Below are positions 46,101 through 54,733 of a stretch of 64,000 nt of DNA, piece by piece. The notes under the pieces are model-generated. The model was given only the letters and a program-made list of their open reading frames with translations. It ran no database searches and had not been told where the DNA came from. The position numbers and the translations under genes were made by a program. Positions within the stretch are counted from its first letter, which is position 1. Each line of letters opens with the position of its first letter. Source of the stretch: CAVPJW01 sp963705525 (GTDB lineage: Bacteria; Acidobacteriota; Vicinamibacteria; Vicinamibacterales; CAVPJW01); the NCBI GenBank assembly GCA_963705525.1, contig CAVPJW010000004.1, positions 248,001-312,000 on the forward strand, given 5' to 3'.

Positions 46101-46797
46101 GGTTGTTCATCATCTCGACGTAGGGCTCGGCCCAGGAAAGATCCGGGGGGACGCCCGCGTCGTACAGCTTCTTGTACCGTTCATACTTCCAGACAAGCTC
46201 GCGCCGCGACGGGTTGGATCGCAGCGTCGTGATGGACGCGAGAGTGCGGTTCATGACGCTCAATGGCTCGTTGAGCGCCTTGACCGACCGGGGATGAGCG
46301 ACAAACCATCGGCTGGCCTCGATGTGATTGTCGATGAGCGTCGACATCTCAGGACGCATGACGATTGCATAGTTGTTCGTCGTGCAGCGCCACTTCGGCT
46401 GGGTTTGGGGAAAGATTTGTCTCCGCAACAGGCTGAGCCGATGCGGCAGCGAAATCGGCACCTCGATGAACCGGCTCGGCCAGTAGTACCCCGAGCACAG
46501 CACCTCCACCTGCGTCTCGAGCACCGTCGCCAGATTCGGGGCAAACCAGTCGTCATCGTCCGAGGGTACGACGATCGCGCCCGCAGGAATCTGGTCTCGC
46601 GGAATAGAGACCGCCCCAACGACGCGCGCTAGGTTGAGCTGCGCAATATGCTTCAGCTCCGACCGGAATGCGTGATACGGGATGTCGAATGTCTTGTTCC
46701 ACAGGGCGACGACAGAACGCAGCCTTTCGGGAATCTGCGCTCGCACCTCGGCTTCGTTGTCCCAGTCGGTCGTCCGTCGAACCACGAGATGGATCAT
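46072..46797 (-). CDS. GT-A-like glycosyltransferase-family protein (uncharacterised)
   Basis: The 241-residue protein starts MIHLVVRRTTDWDNEAEVRA. IVVPSDDDDWFAPN at 76-88 carries an acidic Asp80-Asp83 run in the place of a DxD metal-nucleotide-sugar site of GT-A enzymes. KWRCTTNNYAIVMRP and VWKYERYKKLYDAGVPP follow. I do not recognise the family with certainty. It may be a diverged GT-A or a galactosyl-type transferase. The ATG overlaps the GT1 stop (ATGA), so it is the last gene of the four-gene coupled operon. Its 3' end overlaps the convergent nucleotidyltransferase gene. Confidence 0.68.
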   Translation of the reverse strand: MIHLVVRRTTDWDNEAEVRAQIPERLRSVVALWNKTFDIPYHAFRSELKHIAQLNLARVVGAVSIPRDQIPAGAIVVPSDDDDWFAPNLATVLETQVEVLCSGYYWPSRFIEVPISLPHRLSLLRRQIFPQTQPKWRCTTNNYAIVMRPEMSTLIDNHIEASRWFVAHPRSVKALNEPLSVMNRTLASITTLRSNPSRRELVWKYERYKKLYDAGVPPDLSWAEPYVEMMNNLMAGLRLRK

Positions 46798-47996
46798 CGC
46801 GCGAGGGCCAGCATGCGCGCGACGACAGCCGGGCGGGCCGCAATCGTCTCGAGCTCCCAGCGCCGTGCTTCCTCCAGCCGGGCGGCCATCACTTCGCGGC
46901 AGTTGAAGATGCGATTCAGGGCGGCCTGAAGATGCTCCGGCCGGACAGGCTGGCGAACTTCCGGCACGAGCGGCACGGCAACGCCCAGCTCCTGACACCG
47001 TTTGGCGAGCGCGGGCTGATCGCCGAAAAACGGATACGAGATCATGGGCGTGCGGTGATAGATGGCCTCGTGTGTCGAGTTGAGCCCCTGGTGCGTCACC
47101 GAGAGCGTTGCGCCTCGGAGCGCCCGCCATTGATCGACATATCGTTCGATTCGCACGTTCGGCCGCGCCATCAATCGGGCGCGATCGAATGGACCTCGGT
47201 TGCCAAGGCTGACGACGGTCCTGGTGTTGGATGTCGCTGACAGCGTGGCAGAGATCGTCTCGATGAGGGACAGTGCCTCCGCCTCGAAGTACGTCCAGAT
47301 CACGGTTCCGAACGACACGTAGACGCAATTGGTCCCGCCAGGATCGAAGAGAGAGGGCGAGGTCGCATCGGCGGTAAAGTCGTCGGATGAAAGAGACCCA
47401 AAAAACGCGATCGGTTCGAACGGCGCGCGCTCGTCGTCTTTCAGAAACTGTGGCGGCTCGCAGTACACGTTCAGGTGCGGGCTGACCGTCGTGACATAGG
47501 CAAATGGCGTGGCATCGGGCATGCCGTGCCGCTCGCGCAAGATCCGGACGGCCTCCCGGCACTCGTCAGAAATCGTGACCCGCGGATCGGAATTGAGCGA
47601 CCGGAGCGTCGGTTCAGGGGCCTGATTGTGACCCGCGCAGATGTTGACTCGGGGAATACCGAGGTGGTGCGCCACCACCACTCCGACGACGGCGAAGGTG
47701 TCGTGGACGACGATGGAAGGACCGAGACGCGAGACTTCACGGACGATGTCCTCGCCGTAGCGGCCGGCAAAAGTGACGTACCGGCTCGGGAGCGGTATGG
47801 AGGTCCGGTCCGCGCTCGCGAGCGGACGGCCGGCGAAGAGATCGACGAACGTGCCGCCGGCGCGCTCGACCTCAGCGCGGTACGCCAGGCCCGTGAAGAC
47901 GCGCGTGTCGACCCCGGCGGCGGCCAACCCGGAAATGATCGGGCGCAGTCGCTGGACATGACCGCGGCCGCCCATGCAGAACACCGCAGCGATCAT
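46794..47996 (-). CDS. GT1-family (UGT/MGT-like) glycosyltransferase
   Basis: The 400-residue protein begins MIAAVFCMGGRGHVQRLRPI, the N-terminal Rossmann half with the G-H acceptor-site motif. The C-terminal half has LSVTHQGLNSTHEAIYHRTP, with the conserved H-Q-G sugar-nucleotide donor site, followed by ISYPFFGDQPALAKRCQELG. This is the GT-B fold of macrolide- and lipid-glycosylating UGT-like enzymes. Acceptor unknown. The upstream in-frame extension to 48215 overlaps the kinase gene and is not used; ATG at 47996 overlaps its stop (ATGA). An ATG two codons earlier is also possible. Confidence 0.88.
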   Translation of the reverse strand: MIAAVFCMGGRGHVQRLRPIISGLAAAGVDTRVFTGLAYRAEVERAGGTFVDLFAGRPLASADRTSIPLPSRYVTFAGRYGEDIVREVSRLGPSIVVHDTFAVVGVVVAHHLGIPRVNICAGHNQAPEPTLRSLNSDPRVTISDECREAVRILRERHGMPDATPFAYVTTVSPHLNVYCEPPQFLKDDERAPFEPIAFFGSLSSDDFTADATSPSLFDPGGTNCVYVSFGTVIWTYFEAEALSLIETISATLSATSNTRTVVSLGNRGPFDRARLMARPNVRIERYVDQWRALRGATLSVTHQGLNSTHEAIYHRTPMISYPFFGDQPALAKRCQELGVAVPLVPEVRQPVRPEHLQAALNRIFNCREVMAARLEEARRWELETIAARPAVVARMLALAR

Positions 47997-48856
47997 CGAC
48001 ATTCGGCTGCCAGCCCGCGCGCCAGCTCGCGAAGCAGCGCCGAGGGTTCCTGTGCCCGGGCGGGGTTGAGCCGCGCCCGCATGACTGCACTCTTCGCGAC
48101 GGCCACGATCCGCCAGAAGAGCTCGTGTTCGAGCGCGTCGCTCACGCCGCCGCCGGTCGCGTAGGCGGCTCGAAATGCGGCCCACCGGTCCCTCAACCTG
48201 CTCCATCGGTACCACGTGCGCGCGAGATCGAGCGCGACCGGGCCGACCTCGACGCGTTCATTGTCAATCAGGCGAAGTCGGCCTTCGCGGTCGACCACCA
48301 TGTTCTCCCCGCAGAAGTCCGTGTGGATGATGCCTGTGCGGGCCTCGCCCGGATCGAGCTGCGCCATCGCCGACGCGATGCGCATCGCATCTTCGTGGCC
48401 CAGTCGATCGAGCCGCTCGAGCTCGACCACCGCTCTGGTTGTGTCCTCGCGCCAGGAAGCGGTACTGCGCCACTGGCGCGTGGCGGGCTCATCCGCGGGG
48501 GCGAGGGTGTGGAGTGATGCGAGCATTGTCGCCGCCTCGGCCAGCAGCCCTTCGCCTGGCAAGCCGCCTCCCACCACATCGCCGTCAATCCATTGCTCGA
48601 AGACCACATTGCCGTGGCAGGCCGTGACGGGGGCAAAGCCATCAGGCAGGAAGCTGCGAATCGTGGCAAGACGCGCAGCGGTTGCCTCGTCTTCAAGGCG
48701 ACGAGCCTTCAACGTGACGCCGGACGCAAGATCGATCCGGTACGTGAAGCGATGAAGATCGGCCGAGCGGATGTTCGAAATGCACAGGACGTTGCGGGCC
48801 TCGAGCCGTGCTGCTGCGAGAGCGCGTTGTACGTCGGGATCCAGCGGATCACTCAC
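47993..48856 (-). CDS. APH-like phosphotransferase (aminoglycoside/choline kinase fold)
   Basis: The 287-residue protein has the phosphotransferase catalytic loop IIHTDFCGENMVVD at 176-189 (Asp180 is the base, Asn185 a metal ligand) and the metal-binding LIDNE at 197-201 with Asp198. The N-terminal ATP lobe is short. APH-fold enzymes phosphorylate small hydroxylated compounds, such as choline, homoserine, sugars or aminoglycosides. No resistance context is visible; here it lies between an HprK-like kinase and a glycosyltransferase. The GTG start overlaps the previous stop (GTGA), and its own stop overlaps the next ATG. Confidence 0.85.
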   Translation of the reverse strand: MSDPLDPDVQRALAAARLEARNVLCISNIRSADLHRFTYRIDLASGVTLKARRLEDEATAARLATIRSFLPDGFAPVTACHGNVVFEQWIDGDVVGGGLPGEGLLAEAATMLASLHTLAPADEPATRQWRSTASWREDTTRAVVELERLDRLGHEDAMRIASAMAQLDPGEARTGIIHTDFCGENMVVDREGRLRLIDNERVEVGPVALDLARTWYRWSRLRDRWAAFRAAYATGGGVSDALEHELFWRIVAVAKSAVMRARLNPARAQEPSALLRELARGLAAECR

Positions 48857-50019
48857 GCAATGCACCCTTCGTCGGACGGAACGAGATCGAGCGCGCGCAG
48901 GAACGCCGTGGCGCCGTCGCGGTAGGCATCGCGACCCAGACGACACAGGAAAAATGATAGATGCGCGGAGGCCGGATGCGAGTGTTCAGGATTGACGGGC
49001 GCCGTCGCCCAGTCAAGCGCGGCGTCTTCAAAGATCGTGCGCGGCCTTGACGCCGATCGGACGCCATAGTGGCACGCGTCGAGTCGCGCCATCCCTTGTT
49101 CAGGCGTAAGTGGTTCGAGAGCCCACGTCTCGATCGTCCGATCGAGCTCAGGGAAGATGACCTTTGCAATCGGGGCCGCCCTCGTCACGGCGACGGCAAG
49201 ACGGCGCGCCAGCTGTGAAGACGACAGCGCGAAATCGAGTCCTGAGGCGTCGCTTTGATCGGTTCCGACCCCGGCGTCGAGTTCTGCCGAGTGCAGGAGC
49301 GTAGGGCGCGCCGGCAACCCATGTCGCAGCTGAGGGAAACGGGCGAGCGTCCCGGTTCGGAGCGACACCATCGTCGGCACGCCGCACGCCACGGCAGGTC
49401 TCTGACGAGTGTCGACGAACACGCGGTCGTTGGCGAGGAGGCTCGCTCGCTCGGATCGCAGAGCGCTGACGAGCAGCGTCGTCTTTCCAGACTGCTTCGG
49501 CCCCGGTAGCAGGACGGCTCGGCCGCCCACTGTGAACGCGGCCGCGTGAAGATCGATCATGGCGCCCTGAGCGAGCATCATGGCGGCAGCCGCCTCGCGC
49601 ACTGCGCGCATGACGGCGATGCGTGCGAGGCGATCGCCAGGTCGCGCGACGATCTCGATGCTCCCTCGACCGACGCGATAGACGCACCGCAGTTCGTCGT
49701 ATGCGATCACCGTCTCTCGTCCGTCAACCCAGCCGGGCAACTCGACATTCTGGCTGTCGAGCAGAAAGCACGTCACCGGACGAACGCCCGCACCGCGCCT
49801 GCGGTGATCAAGGGCTTCCACCACCGATGGCGTGGTCGTCAGACGCACGGCGATCCGTGCGTGACCGGGCGGGGCGATGTCGAACCAGGGAGTGAGAAAT
49901 TCCGTGAGCCATCGGACCGATTCGGGATCGTCGGATTCGAAATCGATCGACGCCGGGCCGAAGCGGTAGCCGACGCGGGCGCGAGTCGGGTTCTCTCGAG
50001 CGAGCGACACGGCGCTCAC
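48853..50019 (-). CDS. HprK-like serine kinase-family protein
   Basis: The ~388-residue protein has a P-loop, LLPGPKQSGKTTLLVSAL (Walker A GPKQSGKT at 173-180 from the chosen start), followed by LLANDRVFVD. The DLHAAAF segment precedes it, as in HPr kinase relatives. These HprK-related proteins are paired with PqqD-like chaperones and nucleotidyltransferases in exopolysaccharide loci and with lasso peptide tailoring kinases. No PqqD-like gene is found here. It opens the operon HprK / APH / GT1 / GT-A-like. The start is uncertain: GTG at 50019 is preferred, because the longer frame to 50103 would overlap the divergent isocitrate-lyase-like gene. Confidence 0.78.
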   Translation of the reverse strand: MSAVSLARENPTRARVGYRFGPASIDFESDDPESVRWLTEFLTPWFDIAPPGHARIAVRLTTTPSVVEALDHRRRGAGVRPVTCFLLDSQNVELPGWVDGRETVIAYDELRCVYRVGRGSIEIVARPGDRLARIAVMRAVREAAAAMMLAQGAMIDLHAAAFTVGGRAVLLPGPKQSGKTTLLVSALRSERASLLANDRVFVDTRQRPAVACGVPTMVSLRTGTLARFPQLRHGLPARPTLLHSAELDAGVGTDQSDASGLDFALSSSQLARRLAVAVTRAAPIAKVIFPELDRTIETWALEPLTPEQGMARLDACHYGVRSASRPRTIFEDAALDWATAPVNPEHSHPASAHLSFFLCRLGRDAYRDGATAFLRALDLVPSDEGCIA

Positions 50020-50058
50020 AATATCACCGCACGGCGTGAACTGATGTATCTTCCTGTC

Positions 50059-50880
50059 ATGCACAATGCGACCGATCGCTGCCGGATATTCCGAGAGCTC
50101 CACAAGGCTGGTTGCTTCGTCATTCCAAACCCGTGGGATGTGGGCAGCGCACGCCTGCTCGAGCAGCTGGGCTTCCGAGCGCTGGCGACCACCAGTTCAG
50201 GTTTCGCGTGGACGCTGGGACGCGCGGACAATGCGGTGTCAGTTGACGAGGCACTCGGCCATGTTCGATCGATCGCTCATGGCGTCGGTGTTCCAGTGAA
50301 TGCGGATTTCGAGGGAGGTTTTGCCGTCGAACCCGAAGGCGTGGCCGCGAATGTCCGGAAGGCCTCCGCCACCGGCCTCGCCGGACTCTCGATCGAAGAT
50401 TCGACGGGGAACGCCTCGGATCCTCTCTTCGAGTTTGGCCTGGCGGTCGAACGTATCCGCGCGGCCCGGCGTGCCATCGACGAGAGCGGAACGGGAATCC
50501 TGCTTACCGGTCGATCCGAAGGATTCATCGTGGGCCGCCCGGATCTCGGGGAAACCATCCGGAGGCTCACGGCCTATGCCGAGGCAGGCGCCGATTGTCT
50601 CTATGCACCAGGCATCCGCACCGACGCAGAGATTCTGGCAGTCGTCAAGGCCGTCGCACCCAAGCCCGTCAATGTCCTGGTTGGAAGCGATTTCACGACG
50701 GTCCGCGCGCTCGCCGATGCCGGTGTTCGAAGAATCAGCGTGGGCGGCGCTCTGGCGCGCGCCGCCTGGGCGGGATTCCTGCAAGCGGCGCGTGAGATCG
50801 CCGAACACGGCACGTTCACCGGCCTCGCGCGCGCCGTGCCATTCGCCGAAATCAACAGCGCCTTCGCACAGCACTCGTAA
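50059..50880 (+). CDS. Isocitrate lyase / phosphoenolpyruvate mutase family enzyme
   Basis: The 273-residue protein starts MHNATDRCRIFRELHKAGCF, followed by FVIPNPWDVGSARLLEQLGF, typical of this TIM-barrel superfamily. VNADFEGGFAVEP carries the metal-binding acidic residues and GLAGLSIEDSTGN the following strand. Members cleave or rearrange C-C or C-P bonds of 2- or 3-carboxy acids (2-methylisocitrate lyase, oxaloacetate hydrolase, PEP mutase). The missing KKCGH signature of true isocitrate lyase argues for a methylisocitrate- or oxaloacetate-type reaction, not proven. It is divergent from the HprK-like gene. An in-frame ATG at 50044 is the other possible start. Confidence 0.85.
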   Translation: MHNATDRCRIFRELHKAGCFVIPNPWDVGSARLLEQLGFRALATTSSGFAWTLGRADNAVSVDEALGHVRSIAHGVGVPVNADFEGGFAVEPEGVAANVRKASATGLAGLSIEDSTGNASDPLFEFGLAVERIRAARRAIDESGTGILLTGRSEGFIVGRPDLGETIRRLTAYAEAGADCLYAPGIRTDAEILAVVKAVAPKPVNVLVGSDFTTVRALADAGVRRISVGGALARAAWAGFLQAAREIAEHGTFTGLARAVPFAEINSAFAQHS

Positions 50881-50918
50881 CGGTTCTCCGGTCGCCGTCG
50901 GTCGCTTCAGGAGGTATG

Positions 50919-52058
50919 GTGTCCAAGGGCTGGCAAACAGATCTGGCACGATGGATCGAGGCCGGCCTGCTCGATGAGGAAGCAGCGGCGCGGATCCGTG
51001 CGTTCGAGATGGCGCACCCGCGATCCTCCGGGCTTCGGTGGCCTGTCTGGATTGCGCTCGCGGCCGGTGGGCTGATGCTTGGTGCAGGTGTTCTCCTCTT
51101 CGTCTCCGCGCACTGGGACACGCTGTCACCGCTTGTCCGGTTCGCGCTCATCGTGGCACTCGTCGCGGTCTTTCACGTGGCCGGCGGCATCGCCGCCGAC
51201 CGATTCCCGGCCATGTCCTCCACCATGCACGCCGTTGGAACCGTCGCACTCGGCGCCGGCATCTTCCTCGCAGGGCAAGTTTTCAATCTGGACGAGCACT
51301 GGCCCGGAGGATTGATGTTGTGGGCTCTTGGTTCCGTCGTCGCGTGGACCGCACTTCATCAATCGCCGCAATTGGCGCTGTCGGGACTCCTCGTGCCAGC
51401 GTGGCTGTTCAGCGAGTGGTTGGTCGCGACGACGACCAGAACGTTCGATATCGATTCCCGCGCCGCTGACGTCGCGGCATGCGGCACATTTCTATTGGCT
51501 GTGACCTACTTCACCTCGCCGCGCGGAGACCAGAGCGAGCCCCGGCGGCGGACTCTGATGTGGCTGGGCGGGTTGTTGCTGCTCCCGGCCGCGCTCTTCC
51601 TCGTCGGCGCCTCCGCATCGTTTCTGACGTCACGCTCGGCATTTCTCTCGATCGGCCTTCGCGCCTTGGGTTGGACGGTGGCCATCGGCCTGCCGTGGAT
51701 CGTTGCCATCGCCACTCGAGGAACGGCAGCCTGGCCAACGCTGATCGTCACCGCGTGGATCCTGACGCTGCTCGGACTGCGGTCAATTGCCGGAGATCTT
51801 TCGTTGTATGTGTGGTGGGCTCTCGGGGCCATGGCGCTCGTGGCCTGGGGCGTTCGCGAAGCTCGAAGCGAACGCATCAACATGGGCTCCGCAATCTTCG
51901 GGCTCACCGTCGTGGCTTTTTACTTTTCCCAGGTCATGGACAAGCTCGGACGTTCGCTCAGCCTGGTGGGCTTCGGCATTCTGTTTCTCGCGGGCGGCTG
52001 GGCGCTCGAGCGCGTGCGCCGACGTCTTGTTCAGCACACGCGGGGGGGATCGGTATGA
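50919..52058 (+). CDS. DUF2157 multispan membrane protein
   Basis: The protein has an N-terminal soluble helical part (DLARWIEAGLLDEEAAARIR) and about ten helices, for example WIALAAGGLMLGAGVLLFVS and LVRFALIVALVAVFHVAGGI. This is the DUF2157 family, nearly always followed by a GDYXXLXY gene, as here. Function unknown; a membrane sensor or transporter accessory is often guessed. The AGGAGGT ribosome site leaves only one base before ATG 50916, so the GTG at 50919 is taken as the start. The downstream gene begins within its stop (ATGA). Confidence 0.84.
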   Translation: MSKGWQTDLARWIEAGLLDEEAAARIRAFEMAHPRSSGLRWPVWIALAAGGLMLGAGVLLFVSAHWDTLSPLVRFALIVALVAVFHVAGGIAADRFPAMSSTMHAVGTVALGAGIFLAGQVFNLDEHWPGGLMLWALGSVVAWTALHQSPQLALSGLLVPAWLFSEWLVATTTRTFDIDSRAADVAACGTFLLAVTYFTSPRGDQSEPRRRTLMWLGGLLLLPAALFLVGASASFLTSRSAFLSIGLRALGWTVAIGLPWIVAIATRGTAAWPTLIVTAWILTLLGLRSIAGDLSLYVWWALGAMALVAWGVREARSERINMGSAIFGLTVVAFYFSQVMDKLGRSLSLVGFGILFLAGGWALERVRRRLVQHTRGGSV

Positions 52059-52597
52059 GTCCGCTCCTTCGCCGAAGCCTCCTGGTTGCTGTCGTGCACG
52101 TGGGCATCGTGGCGAGCCTGGGTGCCAAGCTCGTGATAGACCGCGCCATGCGGCCACGGGTGTGGGCCAGGGCCGCACCGGTCGATCCCAATCTGCCTAT
52201 TCGTGGACGCTACGTCAGCCTGAGGATCGAGGCCGTCGTGGGGTCGGGCCTGGTCTTGCCGCGACCACAAACTCAGACCAATCCCAATGGCACGACGTGG
52301 ACCTACCCGGCGCCGCCCATTCCCGTTGATCTAGACGTTCACGATCAGCGGCTCGTCGCCGTGCCGTCATCAGGCTCGAGCCGTGTGTACGCCCGGCAGA
52401 CGAGCCGGGATGGCGAGACCCTGGCCGAAATCGAACCCGTGCTCGCCTACTTCATCCCAGAGCACGTCGCTGATCCTTCTCGACGCGCTCCAGGTGAAGA
52501 ACTGTGGGTCGAGGTCACGATTCCTCGCAAAGGTGCGCCGCGACCCATCCGTCTGGCGATCAAGAGAGACGGCGTGTTGACGCCGCTCGACCAGTAA
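52055..52597 (+). CDS. GDYXXLXY-domain membrane-anchored protein
   Basis: The 180-residue protein has one N-terminal helix (SLLVAVVHVGIVASLGAKLV) and an extracytoplasmic domain containing PNLPIRGRYVSLRIEA, the family motif G-x-Y-x-x-L-x-x. The rest is beta-rich with VPSSGSSRVYARQTSR. It is the usual partner of DUF2157 proteins and the pair is presumed to form one complex. Start overlaps the previous stop. The kinase-BMP gene begins 27 bases after the stop. Confidence 0.85.
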   Translation: MSPLLRRSLLVAVVHVGIVASLGAKLVIDRAMRPRVWARAAPVDPNLPIRGRYVSLRIEAVVGSGLVLPRPQTQTNPNGTTWTYPAPPIPVDLDVHDQRLVAVPSSGSSRVYARQTSRDGETLAEIEPVLAYFIPEHVADPSRRAPGEELWVEVTIPRKGAPRPIRLAIKRDGVLTPLDQ

Positions 52598-52623
52598 GCG
52601 CCGTCGTCAGAAACTCTGCAGAC

Positions 52624-54627
52624 ATGGAAGACCTGACCGGCAGGCAGTTCGGCCCCTACCGCATCACCGCGGCGATCGGTGAAGGCGGCATGGCCGCAGT
52701 GTACCGGGCCTATCAGCCGGCGATGGATCGCGCCGTGGCGCTCAAGGTCCTGCCGCGCCGCTTCGCCAGCGATCCGGAGTTCATCGCGCGGTTCCACCGC
52801 GAGGTCAAGATCATCGCGAGCCTCCAGCATCCCCACATCCTGCCCGTCTACGATTTCGGCGAGGCCGACGGGTATCCGTACATCGTAATGCCGTACATCA
52901 AGGGCGGCGCGCTCAGCTCGATTCTTCAAGGGCGACCGCTTCCTCTTCCTCAGATTCGCCTCCTCGCCTCACAAGTGGGCGCCGCGCTCGATTACGCCCA
53001 CCGCCACGATCTGATTCATCGAGACGTCAAGCCCGGCAACGTCCTGATCGACGAGAGCGGGAACTGTCTGCTCACCGATTTCGGACTGGCCAAGACCGTT
53101 GAAGGATCGGCGACGCTGACAAACACCGGAATGATCATGGGGACTCCAGCCTACATGTCGCCCGAACAGGCGCTCGGGCAGCGGCTGGATGCGCGAAGCG
53201 ACATCTATTCTCTCGGCGTGGTCCTGTACGAGATGGCGACGGGCCGGACACCATACAGCGGCGACACACCGATGGCCGTGGCCATCAAACATATTCACGA
53301 TCCCCTTCCTTCTCCGCGTTCGATTACTCCCGCACTTGATGAAGGCGTCGAGCACGTCATTCAGAAAGCGCTGGCCAAGCGTCCGGGCGATCGGTTCGAA
53401 ACTGCGGGTCAACTTGTCAACGCGCTGCAGCTCGCGATTCCAGCCCATGCGCCGGCTGCCTCGGCTACCAACGCGATGACCGTCGCCGAAACGGCTGCCC
53501 GACCAGCCCGCTTTTCGAATTGGGTCGTCGCCGCCGGCCTCGTCGTGTTGCTTGCGGCGGTCGGTGGAACGATCGCCTACGTCCGTGGAATCCCAGCGAG
53601 GCGCGCGTCGTCACTGGCCAGCGAGCCGTCTGCCACGACGTCCGCGGCGGCGCCATCGGGGCAACTTCAGAAAGTGTGCTTCGTGAGCGTCTTCGAACCC
53701 ACCGGGGGCACGATGGACGACTTGACGTGGCAAGGCATTCAATCGGCCGTGGCGCCATACGGTGCACGGGCCACGTATGTCGTAGCAACCAGGCCGGGAG
53801 AAAACAGCCCGGAACTGCATGTGCTCGAGCAGAAGATCAACGGATTCATCTCGGCAAGTTGCGATCTGATCGTCACATCGGGCTTCAGCGTCGGCGATAC
53901 CACTGCGGCGCTTGCCAAAGCCAATCCGCGGCAGCGGTTCCTGATACTCGACTTCGCCTACGATCCGCCAATCGAGAATGTGTCGGCGTACTTGTATGCG
54001 ACCGATCAGGGAGCCTTCCTGGCCGGCTACGTGGCGGCAGCGGTCAGCCGAACGGGAAAAGTCGGCACCTTCGGCGGCTTTCAGTTTCCCACCGTCGAAT
54101 CATACATGGATGGCTTTGCGCTGGGCGTCGCCCACTACAACGCGAAGCACGGAACACGCCATGAAACGATCGGATGGAATGTGGCCACGCGTACCGGCTA
54201 TTTCGCCAATGAGTTCTCGCTGAAAAGCGCCGGCGAGGCAATGGGCCGGCGGCTCCTGTCTGAAGGAGCCGACGTGATCTTCCCGGTCGCCGGCTTCGCC
54301 GGAGTGGGCGCCGCCGACGCAGTTCGGGAACATGGGAATGCTTACATCGTGGGCGTGGACACGGACTGGGCTGAAAGCTACCCGGAGCACGCGTCACTCG
54401 TCCTGACGAGCGTCGAAAAGCGCTTCAACCTCAGCGCGATTTCCGCGATCACGGCATTGGCCGAGGGAAGGCACGACGGCGGCACGCACGTCGGCACCGT
54501 GGCCAATGGAGAGGTGGGAATCGCGCCTTTTCATCAACTCCATGGTCTCGTCTCGTTGCAGGTCGAGGAGGAGGTCGGCCAGCTCAAGACGGACATCATT
54601 AGCGGGAAGCTCAAGACACGGCCCTGA
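52624..54627 (+). CDS. Hanks-type kinase fused to a transmembrane helix and BMP/PnrA-like binding domain
   Basis: The 667-residue protein has a complete N-terminal kinase: GEGGMA at 19-24, Lys41 in VALKVL, Glu60, catalytic IHRDVKPGN at 131-139 (Asp134), TDFGLA at 151-156 and GTPAYMSPEQ at 173-182. A helix at 299-319 (NWVVAAGLVVLLAAVGGTIA) is followed by a domain at about 350-667 with the plan of BMP/PnrA (TmpC) nucleoside-binding proteins: VCFVSVFEPTGGTMDDLTW, QGAFLAGYVAAAVSRTGKVG, FPVAGFAGVGAADAVREHG and GVDTDWAESY. So the kinase is cytoplasmic and a ligand-binding domain lies outside. BMP proteins bind purine nucleosides, so it may signal nucleoside availability. Start is after a gap of 26 bases from the GDYXXLXY gene. 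Confidence 0.9.
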   Translation: MEDLTGRQFGPYRITAAIGEGGMAAVYRAYQPAMDRAVALKVLPRRFASDPEFIARFHREVKIIASLQHPHILPVYDFGEADGYPYIVMPYIKGGALSSILQGRPLPLPQIRLLASQVGAALDYAHRHDLIHRDVKPGNVLIDESGNCLLTDFGLAKTVEGSATLTNTGMIMGTPAYMSPEQALGQRLDARSDIYSLGVVLYEMATGRTPYSGDTPMAVAIKHIHDPLPSPRSITPALDEGVEHVIQKALAKRPGDRFETAGQLVNALQLAIPAHAPAASATNAMTVAETAARPARFSNWVVAAGLVVLLAAVGGTIAYVRGIPARRASSLASEPSATTSAAAPSGQLQKVCFVSVFEPTGGTMDDLTWQGIQSAVAPYGARATYVVATRPGENSPELHVLEQKINGFISASCDLIVTSGFSVGDTTAALAKANPRQRFLILDFAYDPPIENVSAYLYATDQGAFLAGYVAAAVSRTGKVGTFGGFQFPTVESYMDGFALGVAHYNAKHGTRHETIGWNVATRTGYFANEFSLKSAGEAMGRRLLSEGADVIFPVAGFAGVGAADAVREHGNAYIVGVDTDWAESYPEHASLVLTSVEKRFNLSAISAITALAEGRHDGGTHVGTVANGEVGIAPFHQLHGLVSLQVEEEVGQLKTDIISGKLKTRP

Positions 54628-54629
54628 TC

Positions 54630-54657
54630 GCCGGCACTTGTCGTAGCATGTGCTGGC
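54630..54657 (+). terminator. Hairpin after the kinase-BMP gene
   Basis: gccggcac at 54630-54637 pairs with gtgctggc at 54650-54657 (one G-U pair, 12-base loop) directly after the stop. No T-tract beyond two bases. Supports transcript ending here before the NIPSNAP gene. Confidence 0.35.
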
Positions 54658-54733
54658 TTCAAGACGTCTTCGCGCGTCGGCGGACAGAATCGCGGTAGCA
54701 TGCTGCTGCGACTCGGAAGGACTGGAGCAGGAA

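Noticed and set aside
46798..47562. N-terminal extension of the GT-A-like gene through the GT1 gene
   Set aside because: The ATG at 46797 overlaps the GT1 stop, and the extension is a shadow of the GT1 gene.
44946..50019. Lasso-peptide or PqqD-containing RiPP cluster
   Set aside because: No precursor-like short frame, PqqD-like domain, lasso protease or cyclase is present in the window; only the tailoring-type enzymes are.
49936..50103. Start of the HprK-like gene at 50103
   Set aside because: It would overlap the divergent gene's start and lacks a ribosome site; GTG at 50019 is preferred.
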